From Thalassospira indica (GTDB taxonomy: Bacteria; Pseudomonadota; Alphaproteobacteria; Rhodospirillales; Thalassospiraceae), in contig NZ_CP031555.1 in the NCBI RefSeq assembly GCF_003403095.1, forward strand, positions 2,150,001 to 2,214,000: a stretch of 64,000 bases of DNA. Reading direction: 5' to 3'. Position 1 is the stretch's first letter. Every line of letters starts with the position of its first letter. The notes beneath the pieces were generated by a model. It saw only the letters and a program-made list of their open reading frames with translations. It was not told the origin of the DNA and did not search any database. A program made the translations under genes and the position numbers. Shown here piece by piece: positions 45,108 through 54,434 of the stretch.

Positions 45108-46136
45108 ATGACGTCCAAACCCACCATGCGCAATGTTGCCGCGAAGGCCGGCGTTTCAATCGCGACCGTATCACGGGTGATCAATTGCCCTGATGAGGTT
45201 CCGACTGAGACGGTTGAACGCGTGCGTGCGGCCATGGCGTATCTGAAATATCGGCCAAACATGAATGGCCGACGCCTTAAAATGGCGCAGACGCGGTCGG
45301 TCGGGGTGTTGGTGCCAACCATGGCCAACCCGGTTTTTGCGACATCAGTGCAAGGGATCGAGCAGGCTGCCAATGAAGATGGCCTGACCGTTCTTTTGAC
45401 GTCATCGGAATATGACCCGGAACGGGAATTGGGCGCGGTGTCGACATTGCTCAATAACCGGGTGGACGGGTTGATCCTGACATTGGCCAATGCCGATGAT
45501 AATCGCGTGATCGACCTTTTGATCAGTGAAAATATCCCGTTTGTGTTGCTGTTTAACCAGCCAAACCGAACCGATGTCGCCGCCATCAGTGTTGATAACG
45601 CCAAGTCTGCCTATGACATCACGCAAGCGATGATCGGACAGGGCCATCGTAAGCTTGCGATGGTGGCTGGTCACTTTGAAAGTTCGGACCGGTCGCGCCA
45701 GCGTTATGACGGGTTTTGTCAGGCCATTGACGATGCACAACGGAACGACGGGGCGCCGATGGCGGCCCCGCGCCTGTGTCAGGTGGGGTTTGGCGAGACC
45801 GATCTTGAGAGCATCCTTGAAGATTTTCTGACCGGGCCGGATGCGGTGACCGGTCTTGTTTGTTCCACCGACATGCTGGCGATTGCCGCTATGAGCGCAT
45901 GCCGCAGCCACGGGCTTTCGGTCCCGGGGGATGTGTCGGTCGGGGGCATTGACGGAATTGCGGTGGGTGGGCTGATCACACCGAAACTGTGTTCGGCCGT
46001 TCAACCCACCCAGAAGATGGGCCAGCAGGCGCTTGCATTCCTGCTGGGCCTGATAAGGGGGCAGACAGAACCGCAAAGTTTGCTTTTGCCCCATCAACTT
46101 AGCACGGGTGAGTCGATCGGACCTGCCCGGCATTAG
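45108..46136 (+). CDS. LacI-family regulator of the downstream ABC operon
   Basis: 343 residues from ATG 45108 (AAGGAG 11 bases upstream; upstream in-frame TTG/ATG are less likely). The N-terminal LacI headpiece MRNVAAKAGVSIATVSRVINCPDEVPTETVERVRAAMAYLKYRPN is followed by a periplasmic-binding-like sensor domain. It starts 30 bases ahead of the substrate-binding protein gene, so regulator and transporter form one unit and the LacI protein probably represses it until the substrate binds. Confidence 0.9.
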   Translation: MTSKPTMRNVAAKAGVSIATVSRVINCPDEVPTETVERVRAAMAYLKYRPNMNGRRLKMAQTRSVGVLVPTMANPVFATSVQGIEQAANEDGLTVLLTSSEYDPERELGAVSTLLNNRVDGLILTLANADDNRVIDLLISENIPFVLLFNQPNRTDVAAISVDNAKSAYDITQAMIGQGHRKLAMVAGHFESSDRSRQRYDGFCQAIDDAQRNDGAPMAAPRLCQVGFGETDLESILEDFLTGPDAVTGLVCSTDMLAIAAMSACRSHGLSVPGDVSVGGIDGIAVGGLITPKLCSAVQPTQKMGQQALAFLLGLIRGQTEPQSLLLPHQLSTGESIGPARH

Positions 46137-46165
46137 TCATCACCCCGATTATAGGGAGATCAAAA

Positions 46166-47176
46166 GTGCGTTTCAAACAACTTGTTATGGGTGTGAGCCT
46201 TGCGGTTGCTGCGACCGCGGCACAGCCTGCCTTCGCCGATGAAGCGGCCATCTGCTATAACTGCCCGCCGGAATGGGCGGACTGGGGCGGACAGCTCAAG
46301 AATATTTCAAAGGATCTTGGCATCGACGTCCCGCAGGACAACAAAAACTCGGGTCAGACCCTGTCGCAGCTTCTGGCAGAAAAAGACAACCCGGTTGCAG
46401 ACGTTGCTTATTACGGGGTGTCGTTTGGCATCAAGGCCAAAGAAGCCGGTGTCGTCCAGAATTACAAGCCGACCAATTTTGACGCCATCCCCGATGGTTT
46501 GAAAGATCCGAACGGTGGATGGTTTGCCATTCATTCGGGTACGATTGGCCTGTTTGTCAATGTTGATGCGCTTGACGGTGCGCCGGTTCCGCAAAGCTGG
46601 AATGATCTTTTGAAGCCGGAATACAAAGGCATGGTCGGGTATCTTGACCCGTCAAGCGCCTTTGTCGGCTATGCCGGTGCGGTTGCGATCAACCGTGCAA
46701 TGGGCGGATCGCTTGACGATTTCACCCCGGGTATCGAGTTCTTCAAGAAATTGAAGGAAAACGATCCGATCGTCCCGAAACAGACCGCCTATGCACGCGT
46801 TCTGTCGGGCGAAATTCCGATCCTGCTTGATTACGATTTCAATGCCTATCGCGCGAAATACAAAGACAGCGCGAATGTTGAATTCGTTATCCCGTCCGAG
46901 GGTACGGTTACGGTGCCGTATGTCATGAGCCTGGTTGCCAACAATCCGCATGGCGAGAATGGCAAAAAGGTTCTGGATTATGTGATGTCAGACAAAGGTC
47001 AGGCCCATTGGGCAAATGCCTTCCTGCGTCCGGTGATCCCGAGTGCAATGTCGCCGGAAGCTGCATCCAAGTTCCTGCCGGAAGCCGACTATGCCCGTTC
47101 CCAGCCGGTTGATTACGCCAAGATGGCAGCCGTGCAAACCGGGTTCTCCGACCGTTATCTTTCCGAGGTACGTTAA
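46166..47176 (+). CDS. ABC transporter substrate-binding protein
   Basis: 336 residues. Signal peptide (1-24, ending QPAFA). Type II binding fold of the Fe3+/putrescine/phosphonate group (SGTIGLFVNVDAL, NDLLKPEYKGMVGYLDPSSAFVGYA, LLDYDFNAYRAKY). An N-terminal ICYNCPPEWADWGG carries two close cysteines. It is followed without a gap by the first permease (TAA then GTG). The phosphodiesterase at the operon end suggests a phosphate-containing ligand. Confidence 0.9.
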   Translation: MRFKQLVMGVSLAVAATAAQPAFADEAAICYNCPPEWADWGGQLKNISKDLGIDVPQDNKNSGQTLSQLLAEKDNPVADVAYYGVSFGIKAKEAGVVQNYKPTNFDAIPDGLKDPNGGWFAIHSGTIGLFVNVDALDGAPVPQSWNDLLKPEYKGMVGYLDPSSAFVGYAGAVAINRAMGGSLDDFTPGIEFFKKLKENDPIVPKQTAYARVLSGEIPILLDYDFNAYRAKYKDSANVEFVIPSEGTVTVPYVMSLVANNPHGENGKKVLDYVMSDKGQAHWANAFLRPVIPSAMSPEAASKFLPEADYARSQPVDYAKMAAVQTGFSDRYLSEVR

Positions 47177-48082
47177 GTGTCGATCGACCTTGATTTGAAG
47201 GAGGGGCGTTCGCGCCCTTCCTTGCTTTCATCCTTTATGACCCCGCGTGCGGCGGCAGCGAGCCCGGCGATCCTGTCGATCCTGCTGATCCCGGGGCTTG
47301 TGATTGTGGCGGCATTCTTTTTGATCCCGATTGCGCGGGTTGCGTTTGAAGTTGGCAACGGTCCGGAAGGCTGGGCGACTTATTTGCTGATCCTGACCAA
47401 CGGGCGGTATCTTGAAAGCCTGATCCAGACGCTTGCGATGTCGGCAGGTGTGACAGTGATGGCGTTGATCCTGTGTGCAATTGTCGGGCTGTTTTTGGTG
47501 CGCAACAGATTTGCCGGGCGCAGCATTTTGATTGGAACATTGACCCTGCCACTGTCCTTTCCGGGCACTGTGGTTGGTTTCATGGTGATCATGCTGGCCG
47601 GGCGGCAGGGCGTGATTGGCGGGCTGACGGATGCAGCCTTTGGGTCCAAACTGGTCTTTGCTTATGACATTGCCGGTCTTTTTATCGGCTATCTGTATTT
47701 TTCGATCCCGCGTGTGATCTTGGCGGTAATGGCATCTGCCGAAAAGCTTGATGTGCAGCTTGAAGAAGCGGCACGGTCGTTGGGGGCGTCGCGGTTTCGT
47801 GTGATTTGCGATGTGATTTTGCCCGGCCTGATGCCCGGTCTGATTTCATCAGGGGCGATTTGCTTTGCGACCGCGATGGGCGCGTTTGGCACGGCCTTTA
47901 CATTGGCGACCGATATCGATGTGTTGCCAATGGTGATCTATACCGAGTTCACCCGTAACGCCAATATCCCGGTGGCGGCAGCTCTCAGCATTGTTTTGGG
48001 CCTGATTACCTGGGCCTGCCTTGCGGCCGTGCGCAGCTTTACCGGCGAGGGCAAGAATATCGCCGTGCGGGGAGGGGCATAA
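47177..48082 (+). CDS. ABC transporter permease 1
   Basis: 301 residues, GTG start immediately after the stop of the binding-protein gene. About six membrane segments. The coupling loop reads VQLEEAARSLGASRFRVICDVILPGLMPGL (EAA motif). It belongs to the spermidine/putrescine/iron/2-aminoethylphosphonate-type permeases. The second permease starts one base after its stop codon. Confidence 0.9.
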   Translation: MSIDLDLKEGRSRPSLLSSFMTPRAAAASPAILSILLIPGLVIVAAFFLIPIARVAFEVGNGPEGWATYLLILTNGRYLESLIQTLAMSAGVTVMALILCAIVGLFLVRNRFAGRSILIGTLTLPLSFPGTVVGFMVIMLAGRQGVIGGLTDAAFGSKLVFAYDIAGLFIGYLYFSIPRVILAVMASAEKLDVQLEEAARSLGASRFRVICDVILPGLMPGLISSGAICFATAMGAFGTAFTLATDIDVLPMVIYTEFTRNANIPVAAALSIVLGLITWACLAAVRSFTGEGKNIAVRGGA

Positions 48083-48083
48083 T

Positions 48084-48899
48084 ATGAGACGCACTGGTAT
48101 CTTTTATGCCCAGCTTGGCCTGACCATTTTGCTGTGCCTGTTTATCGTTATCCCGATTGTGATGTCGGCCTTGGCGGGGGTAACGGTCAATGTGTTTCAG
48201 GGATTGTCTTCGGGCTTGACACTGCGCTGGATTTTCGAGGTCTGGGACCTTTATGCATCAAGCATATTCTTGTCATTGTGGCTGGCGGTTGCGTGTCTGT
48301 TCGTCACGCTGATTGCCGGTGTGCCGTTGGCGTATGTTCTGGTGCGCAAACCCGGCCGTGCCACCCGGTTGTTTGAGGAATTGCTGACCCTGCCGGTGGC
48401 GATCCCCGGTCTGGCATTGGCTTTGGCACTTTTGATTACCTATGGCGGGGTCAGTGGATATCGATCCAGTTGGCTTTTCATCCTGACCGGGCATGTGTTG
48501 TTTACCTTGCCCTTCATGGTGCGCTCGGTTGCGGCTGTGATGTCGGCGATGGATATGAAAACCCTTGAAGAGGGCGCAGCCAGCCTTGGTGCCGGGTTCT
48601 GGCGGCGGTTTTTCACGGTCATCGTGCCCAATGCCAAGCCGGGCATTCTGGCCGGTGCGTTGATGGTGGTGACCCTGTCGGTCGGGGAATTCAACCTGAC
48701 CTGGATGTTGCATACGCCGCTGACCAAAACGCTGCCAGTCGGGCTTGCCGATGCCTATGCCTCCATGCGGCTTGAGATCGGCAGCGCCTATACCCTGATT
48801 TTCTTTGTACTGATCATGCCGTTGCTGATTGCCATGCAAATACTGGCAAACCGTGGCAGCAAGCCTGCACGAACAACCGCGACGGCGGAGGATAAATAA
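48084..48899 (+). CDS. ABC transporter permease 2
   Basis: 271 residues from ATG 48084, preceded by GGGAGGGG; an upstream in-frame TTG at 48021 lies inside the previous gene. About six membrane segments and EAA loop [32 protein letters not shown]. Its stop overlaps the ATPase start by one base (TAATG). Together with permease 1 it forms the heterodimeric channel. Confidence 0.9.
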   Translation: MRRTGIFYAQLGLTILLCLFIVIPIVMSALAGVTVNVFQGLSSGLTLRWIFEVWDLYASSIFLSLWLAVACLFVTLIAGVPLAYVLVRKPGRATRLFEELLTLPVAIPGLALALALLITYGGVSGYRSSWLFILTGHVLFTLPFMVRSVAAVMSAMDMKTLEEGAASLGAGFWRRFFTVIVPNAKPGILAGALMVVTLSVGEFNLTWMLHTPLTKTLPVGLADAYASMRLEIGSAYTLIFFVLIMPLLIAMQILANRGSKPARTTATAEDK

Positions 48900-49993
48900 T
48901 GACCATTTCCCAGAACAAGGCAGGGCGGGCGCAAGACGCCGGAACTGCGATTAAGCTGACAAACTGTGCCAAGACCTTTGCCGATGGCACACGCGCACTG
49001 ATGCCATTTGATCTGTCGATCAATGCGGGCGAGACGCTGGTTTTGCTTGGCCCTTCAGGCTGCGGCAAAACAACGATCTTGCGCATGATTGCCGGACTGG
49101 AGTTCGCCGATGCGGGTGGTGCGATCCATTTTGGTGACGACGATGTTACCCGCCAGTCGATTGAGCAGCGCCGGGTGGGGATGGTGTTTCAATCCTATGC
49201 GCTGTTTCCCAATATGACCGTGGCAGAAAACGTCGCCTATGGCCTTAAGGTGCAGAAGGTTGCCAAGGCAGAACGCGATCAGCGCGTGCGTGAGATGCTG
49301 GAAATGATGCATATCGACATGCTGGCGGATCGCCGGGTTGATCAACTTTCCGGTGGCCAGCGACAGCGTGTGGCACTGGCGCGTGCCATTGCGCCGCGTC
49401 CGCGTGTGTTGCTGCTTGATGAGCCGTTGACGGCGCTTGATGCCAAGCTGCGTGTGCGGCTGCGCACCGAGATCAACGCGCTTTTGCGCAAGCTTGGCAT
49501 CACAGCGATTTACGTCACCCATGATCAGGAAGAAGCCATGGCACTGGGCGACCGGATTGTCGTGATGCAAAAGGGTGAAATCGCGCAGATCGGGACACCA
49601 CAGGAAATCTATCGTGCGCCGAAAACCCCGTTTGTGGCCGACTTCGTCGGGGCAAGTAATTGCCTGAAGGTCGATATCGAAAACGGGCGGGCGTTGCTGG
49701 GCCTTGTGGATGTTGATGTGTCGCGTGCATGGAACGCCAACCCCGCCACAGATGGCCTGTCGGAGATCTATTTCCGGGCAGATGGGCTTATGCTGTGTGC
49801 GCCCGATGATGCGCATTTCACGGCAACCGTCGAGGCGGTGTCGTATCTGGGGGAAAAGCTGCGTGTGACAGTGGCCGGGATCGGCGATGATGCGGTGATG
49901 GTTGATGCCGATCCAGACAGTGTGGTGACGTTGGGGGAAACGGTGCATTGCCGCTTGGTGCCTGAAAAACTGACCGTGTTTGCAGCGAACTAA
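48899..49993 (+). CDS. ABC transporter ATPase (PotA/UgpC type)
   Basis: 364 residues. Walker [11 protein letters not shown] loop [21 protein letters not shown], signature [17 protein letters not shown], Walker [12 protein letters not shown], and the switch His in [16 protein letters not shown]-terminal TOBE/OB domain follows, as in PotA, MalK and UgpC. Translationally coupled to permease 2. The phosphodiesterase gene follows 50 bases downstream. Confidence 0.92.
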   Translation: MTISQNKAGRAQDAGTAIKLTNCAKTFADGTRALMPFDLSINAGETLVLLGPSGCGKTTILRMIAGLEFADAGGAIHFGDDDVTRQSIEQRRVGMVFQSYALFPNMTVAENVAYGLKVQKVAKAERDQRVREMLEMMHIDMLADRRVDQLSGGQRQRVALARAIAPRPRVLLLDEPLTALDAKLRVRLRTEINALLRKLGITAIYVTHDQEEAMALGDRIVVMQKGEIAQIGTPQEIYRAPKTPFVADFVGASNCLKVDIENGRALLGLVDVDVSRAWNANPATDGLSEIYFRADGLMLCAPDDAHFTATVEAVSYLGEKLRVTVAGIGDDAVMVDADPDSVVTLGETVHCRLVPEKLTVFAAN

Positions 49994-50043
49994 ATTCGCA
50001 AATCCCAAGAAGAATAAAATCGAGATACGAGAGAATTAAAAGC

Positions 50044-50874
50044 ATGCTTATTGCGCAACTAACCGATTTGCATATCGGTGCCGGACGGCGTTTGGCCTAT
50101 CGCAAGGTGGATACGGCAAGCGCCCTTGAACGGGCGGTAGAACGGGTCAATACCATGGTGCCAAAACCGGACATGGTTTTGTTCACCGGTGATATCGGTG
50201 ATCTGGGCACGGTCGAAGAATACGCACTGGTGCAAGACATCTTGCGGGGCCTTACGGTGCCATTTTACATGATCCCGGGCAATCATGACCAGCGCGGCCC
50301 ATTGCGTGCAGCCTTTCCCGATGCGATCCCGGTTGCGGAAGGAATGGACTATATCAATTACGTACTTGATGCCGGGCCAATTCGCCTGATCGGGCTGGAT
50401 AGTCTGGATGAAGGACGGCCAGAGGGGATGTTATGTTGTGACAGGCTTGATTGGCTGGAGCGCACCCTGAATGACGGGGATAACCGGCCGTGCGTTTTGT
50501 TTGTGCATCATCCGCCTGTCGAGGTCGGCATCCGGCATATGGATGAGCAGCGTCTTTTGACCGGGGCCAAGACGCTTGCCCAGATTGTATCAGCCCGCAA
50601 GGAACGCATTCAGGCGATTTTATGCGGCCATGTGCACCGCCCGATCCATACAAGATGGGCGGGCGTGCCTTTGATTGTTGCCCCGTCGATCGCCCATCAG
50701 GTGGCGCTGGATTTACGTGAAGACGGACCATCGGCCTTTGCCATGGAGCCGCCGGCCATGCATTTGCATCGCTGGGACGAGGAGCAGCATTGCCTGCTGA
50801 CGCATCTGGCCTATGTCGAACACTATGACGGGCCATATCCGTTCTTTGATAAGAACGGCAAACTGATTGTCTGA
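50044..50874 (+). CDS. GpdQ-like phosphodiesterase
   Basis: 276 residues, class III cyclic-nucleotide-phosphodiesterase-like calcineurin fold. Metal motifs complete: DLHIG (Asp8, His10), FTGDIGD, GNHDQ, VHHPP and GHVHRP. The C-terminal LTHLAYVEHYDGPYPFFDKNG resembles the corresponding region of glycerophosphodiesterase GpdQ. Cytoplasmic di-metal enzyme cleaving phosphodiesters. As last gene of the LacI-ABC unit it probably hydrolyses the imported compound, for instance a glycerophosphodiester, to release alcohol and phosphate monoester. The substrate is inference. Confidence 0.85.
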   Translation: MLIAQLTDLHIGAGRRLAYRKVDTASALERAVERVNTMVPKPDMVLFTGDIGDLGTVEEYALVQDILRGLTVPFYMIPGNHDQRGPLRAAFPDAIPVAEGMDYINYVLDAGPIRLIGLDSLDEGRPEGMLCCDRLDWLERTLNDGDNRPCVLFVHHPPVEVGIRHMDEQRLLTGAKTLAQIVSARKERIQAILCGHVHRPIHTRWAGVPLIVAPSIAHQVALDLREDGPSAFAMEPPAMHLHRWDEEQHCLLTHLAYVEHYDGPYPFFDKNGKLIV

Positions 50875-50889
50875 CGATGGCGGGTGGGC

Positions 50890-52080
50890 CTATTTGCCCA
50901 CCCCGACCTTGATTGCCAGTTTGCGCAGCGGCCCGATACGGTTAAGCGCGGATAAGCCGACATAGCGCAGGTCACGCAGCGTTTTGGGTTCAAACATCGA
51001 TGCGCGGTTGAGCAGGTCAATGCCGCCGACGCGGGCGACGGTTTTGGGCAGTTGGCGGCGTTCGTAGGATTTCAGAAGTGGGGTCGCGCCAATGTCTTCG
51101 CCATGCAGTTTGGCCTTGGCCATCAGTTCGGCCAGGGTTTCGATGTCATGCAGGCTCATATTAAGCCCCTGTGCGCCAATCGGCGGCACTACGTGGGCGG
51201 ATTCCGCAATCAGGGCAAGGCGGGCGGCAATCAGGCGCGACGGCACTTGCGAGATCATTGGCCAGACGGCGCGCGGGCTTGCGACCGTGAGAGGCCCAAA
51301 CAGGTTCATGGTGTCGTGGGTGATTTCGGCCGACAGGGCCTCGTCACTCATGGCATTGAGTTCATCGGCGCGGGCAGCTGGCACCATCCAGACGACGGAC
51401 GAGCAGGGCTTGCCATCAAGGTCGGGCATGGGCACGAGTGTTAGTGGACCGCCAGTGCGGTGAATTTCGGTCGAGATGTTGTCATGCGGTTTGTTGTGGG
51501 TGACGACAAACACCAGCGCACTTTGATCATAGGCCCAGCGTTTGTGTTTGATCCCGGCCATGTCGCGCAAGGATGAATTGCGACCATCGGCGGCAATGAC
51601 GACTTTTGCCCGCACGGTCTGGCCATTGGACAGGGTTACTTCGCCATAGCGCGAGGTGCCTTTGAACGCGGTCACGGTGGTGGAAAAGCGGAAATCGACA
51701 TTATCAAGCTCAGCCAGGCGCGCCATCAGGGCGACGCGGGCCGCCTTGTTCGAGACGTTCCAGCCAAAGAAGCCGTTCTTGGTTTCAGAACCATCAAAGT
51801 CGGCAGTTTCGCGCGGGGTGCGTTCCGTGCCGCCGGCATCAACAATCCGCATGACGCGAAGCTCAGCCCCGGTCGGTTTGATGGCATCCCAGACGCCAGC
51901 TTTTTTTAGGGTTTCGATGCCCGGCTCAAGGAAGGCGGTGGTGCGCAAATCCGTGCCTTCGCCGATGTCGGAGGGGGCCGGGTCGACAATCACGATCTGA
52001 TGGCCATCGGCGGCAAAACGTGCCGCGGCACTCATTCCGGCGATCCCGCCGCCTGCAATCAGAATATCGGTTTCGATCAT
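50890..52080 (-). CDS. UbiH/COQ6-family FAD monooxygenase
   Basis: 396 residues. GGGIAGMSAAARFA dinucleotide fold at 9-22, RTTAFLEPGIETLKKAGVW, the DG motif AADGRNSSLRDMAG, and the second FAD motif in the form IAESAHVVPPIGAQGLNMSLHD. That form differs from the classical GDAAH but is usual in alphaproteobacterial ubiquinone hydroxylases. It would hydroxylate the ubiquinone ring. The small upstream gene overlaps by four bases and is probably cotranscribed. Which ring position it modifies cannot be read here. Confidence 0.88.
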   Translation of the reverse strand: MIETDILIAGGGIAGMSAAARFAADGHQIVIVDPAPSDIGEGTDLRTTAFLEPGIETLKKAGVWDAIKPTGAELRVMRIVDAGGTERTPRETADFDGSETKNGFFGWNVSNKAARVALMARLAELDNVDFRFSTTVTAFKGTSRYGEVTLSNGQTVRAKVVIAADGRNSSLRDMAGIKHKRWAYDQSALVFVVTHNKPHDNISTEIHRTGGPLTLVPMPDLDGKPCSSVVWMVPAARADELNAMSDEALSAEITHDTMNLFGPLTVASPRAVWPMISQVPSRLIAARLALIAESAHVVPPIGAQGLNMSLHDIETLAELMAKAKLHGEDIGATPLLKSYERRQLPKTVARVGGIDLLNRASMFEPKTLRDLRYVGLSALNRIGPLRKLAIKVGVGK

Positions 52081-52283
52081 GACTGTTTATCCCATTCTTT
52101 GGCCGGATATCGCACGTACATCTGTGCGACCGTGACCGGCAAATCGTTGCGGGCAATGTGCCCTGTTGGGTCACTATACGCAACGATTTTGCCATCCGTT
52201 TTGATCCAGATTACGGCAAGGCGATTTTGGCGGTTGGCGATAAGGCGGGCGCGGGGATTGCCCCATAAGGAAAATTGGGCCAT
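52077..52283 (-). CDS. Small protein cotranscribed with the UbiH-type gene
   Basis: 68 residues from ATG 52283 (GGAAGG about ten bases upstream; 52334 is an alternative). Soluble, basic N-terminus and a conserved-looking core IANRQNRLAVIWIKTDGKIVAYSDPTGHIARNDLPVTVAQMYVRYPAKEWDK. No recognised domain. The four-base overlap with the next start (ATGA) argues that it is translated. Possible accessory to ubiquinone synthesis; unknown otherwise. Confidence 0.5.
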   Translation of the reverse strand: MAQFSLWGNPRARLIANRQNRLAVIWIKTDGKIVAYSDPTGHIARNDLPVTVAQMYVRYPAKEWDKQS

Positions 52284-52345
52284 TTTGGGAGTGCCTTCCG
52301 TCAGGAGCGCCTTCCGCCACCACCCCAAAAACAAGGAATAAGATC

Positions 52346-52672
52346 ATGCTCGCCTGGGTATATCTGTTTATTGCGATCAGTCTTGAGGTGATCGGGACGA
52401 TATCGCTTAAATTCTCGGATGGATTTACCGATTGGCGTTTTACGGTATTAAGCCTTGGCGTTTATGGCCTGAGCTTCTGGTTTTTGTCGATGACGCTGCG
52501 CATCATTCCGGTCGGAACGGCCTATGCGGTGTGGGCCGGGCTCGGTACGGCATCGGTCGCCCTGATTGGCTGGTTGTTCCTGAAGGAACCGATGACCGCA
52601 GTTAAGGCGGTGTTGTTGCTGATGATCATTGGCGGGGTGGTCGGGCTCAAGACCATCAGCACAGAAAGTTGA
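52346..52672 (+). CDS. Small multidrug resistance (SMR) transporter
   Basis: 108 residues, four helices. The essential membrane Glu is in AISLEVIGTISLKFSDGF (Glu14 equivalent), with Tyr/Trp residues at GTAYAVWAGLGTASVALIGWLFLKEP. Proton-coupled dimeric exporter of cations, EmrE/SugE-like. AAGGA precedes the ATG. It is divergent from the small UbiH-associated gene. Confidence 0.92.
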   Translation: MLAWVYLFIAISLEVIGTISLKFSDGFTDWRFTVLSLGVYGLSFWFLSMTLRIIPVGTAYAVWAGLGTASVALIGWLFLKEPMTAVKAVLLLMIIGGVVGLKTISTES

Positions 52673-52677
52673 CATCG

Positions 52678-53595
52678 TTAACTTGTGGGCATCATTGCAG
52701 TGGCACACGCCTTGATGTCCTGTTCGATATCAAGGTGTTTGGGGTCCCAGCCCAGTTCACGCATGGCCTTGGCGCTGCTGAGATGTTGATGATAGCCAAG
52801 CCCGTCTGCCCAATCCCCATAACGGGCCATCGCGGTTTGTGTGCTGATCGTTTCAAACTGGCAGTTTTCAATGGCGAAATGTCTGGCGATCAGCTTGGCA
52901 ACAGCAGCATTTGAAACACCGTTGATCGCAACCCCGATATAGCTGGAACCGGGTTTGGCATTGGTCAGTGCACGGTAATAAAGATCGGCCAGATCATCGG
53001 CGTGGACCATGGGTTGATCAACATGGTCGCCGCCAACAATGGTGATCATTTTGCTGCTTTGGGCGGATGTGATGGCGCGTTCAAACAGGCCTGTATGACC
53101 ATTGCGGCCAGTGGCATAGACACATCCGGGATGAATGATGATGCCATGCAGTTTTTCATCGCCAAGAATGCGGTTTAGCCCGGCAATCATCCAGTCAAAT
53201 TCCGGCAAAGAGGAAAAGGGCATTGTTTCATCGCCGACCTGTCCCGGTTTGGTTTGGGGGTAGCTCCAGACGCCGCCGGTATAGAGGAAACGTATCTGGC
53301 CTGGCATGCGATGAAGGGCCGGGATCAGGTGATCGAGCAGATTGGCATCAATACGGGGCATCTGATCGGAAAAATCACAGGCCGTGTGAATGACGGCATC
53401 AACATCGGGGAGGCCGTTGACCCAGGCGATCGGGTTGGTGATATCGCCCCGGATTGGCGTTGCGCCAAGACGCACGAGCATTTCGTGGCTGGCGCGTGAT
53501 CGGGCAAGGGCGAAAACATCGTGTTGATGATGGATCAGATTTTCAACAATGGCCGAGCCGATCAGGCCGGTGCCACCTGTGACAAAGACGCGCAT
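52678..53595 (-). CDS. NAD(P)-dependent epimerase/dehydratase (extended SDR)
   Basis: 305 residues. N-terminal TGGTGLIGSAIVENLIHH nucleotide motif. Instead of the classical YxxxK the active-site region contains an atypical sequence (VWSYPQTKPGQVGDE), seen in some epimerase-like SDRs that act on substrates other than nucleotide sugars. VYATGRNGHTGLF and HVDQPMVHADDLADLYYRAL are family features. Function in detail unknown. Converges with the SMR gene, five bases apart. Confidence 0.85.
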   Translation of the reverse strand: MRVFVTGGTGLIGSAIVENLIHHQHDVFALARSRASHEMLVRLGATPIRGDITNPIAWVNGLPDVDAVIHTACDFSDQMPRIDANLLDHLIPALHRMPGQIRFLYTGGVWSYPQTKPGQVGDETMPFSSLPEFDWMIAGLNRILGDEKLHGIIIHPGCVYATGRNGHTGLFERAITSAQSSKMITIVGGDHVDQPMVHADDLADLYYRALTNAKPGSSYIGVAINGVSNAAVAKLIARHFAIENCQFETISTQTAMARYGDWADGLGYHQHLSSAKAMRELGWDPKHLDIEQDIKACATAMMPTS

Positions 53596-53664
53596 TCTGT
53601 TTCCCCATACGGATGTGATGCGATCCTTGTCCGACCTTAACCGTGGTTGAGGTCAAGAACGTTT

Positions 53665-54279
53665 TTAGAGCCACATCGGAATGATGGAGGCGATCAAAAG
53701 TGCACCCAGCGTTACATTGACCGTTCGCCACTGCCAATCCGATGTGAGTAACAACGACAGGCTTAGGCCCAATGCGCACCAAAGCGCCATCGACAAAAAA
53801 CCGGAAAAGGCAAAGGCACTGCCCAGAATAATCGCCAGTTCGGTCGGGTCCTGTGCGATGGCAGAAAAGGACGCTGCCGCGCCGATGGTGACAGCCCAGC
53901 CTTTCGGGTTCAGCCACAGCAAGCCAAAGGCGCCAAGAAACGGGATGGGTTGGCTTTGTTCTGCGCCATCGGTTTCAAGCTTTTGGGCAGAAGGGGGCGG
54001 CGGGGCCATGGCGATTTTGAAGGCCAGCCACACCAGATAGCTGGTGCCGATCAGCTTGGTGATGAGTTCAATGGACGGAAATGCGCGCACAAGGTTTGCC
54101 AGCCCAAGCGCGCCTGCAACGGCGAGTGTGAGCATGCCGATTGAAATGCCCATGATGAATGGCACAGAACGGCGAAAGCCAAACTGTGCGCCCGACGCAG
54201 TTGCAAGGGTTGTCGCCCCGCCCGGCGACAGGGCCGCGGCCAGGGTAAAGGACAAAACGGGCAGCAGGGTTTCGATCAT
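53665..54279 (-). CDS. LysE/RhtB-family amino-acid exporter
   Basis: 204 residues from ATG 54279 (an upstream in-frame ATG at 54342 adds a non-hydrophobic tail). Six hydrophobic segments. The family motif SPGGATTLATASGAQFGFRRSVPFIMGISIG is present, and NPKGWAVTIGAAASF lies in the second half. Exports an amino acid or metabolite to limit its accumulation. Divergent from a LysR gene 155 bases away that likely controls it. Confidence 0.88.
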   Translation of the reverse strand: MIETLLPVLSFTLAAALSPGGATTLATASGAQFGFRRSVPFIMGISIGMLTLAVAGALGLANLVRAFPSIELITKLIGTSYLVWLAFKIAMAPPPPSAQKLETDGAEQSQPIPFLGAFGLLWLNPKGWAVTIGAAASFSAIAQDPTELAIILGSAFAFSGFLSMALWCALGLSLSLLLTSDWQWRTVNVTLGALLIASIIPMWL

Positions 54280-54434
54280 TCTATCGTCCAGCAGTGGCTC
54301 GGGGCAAATGGCGGATGTTATGCATGGACCATCAGAAAACAATTCTTTGCATCAGGAAAGCGAATGTTCATTATGGATGGCATTACCTTTGTTAATGCTG
54401 TTGTTGATGTCGCGGCTGGATCGGCGGGGAACCC

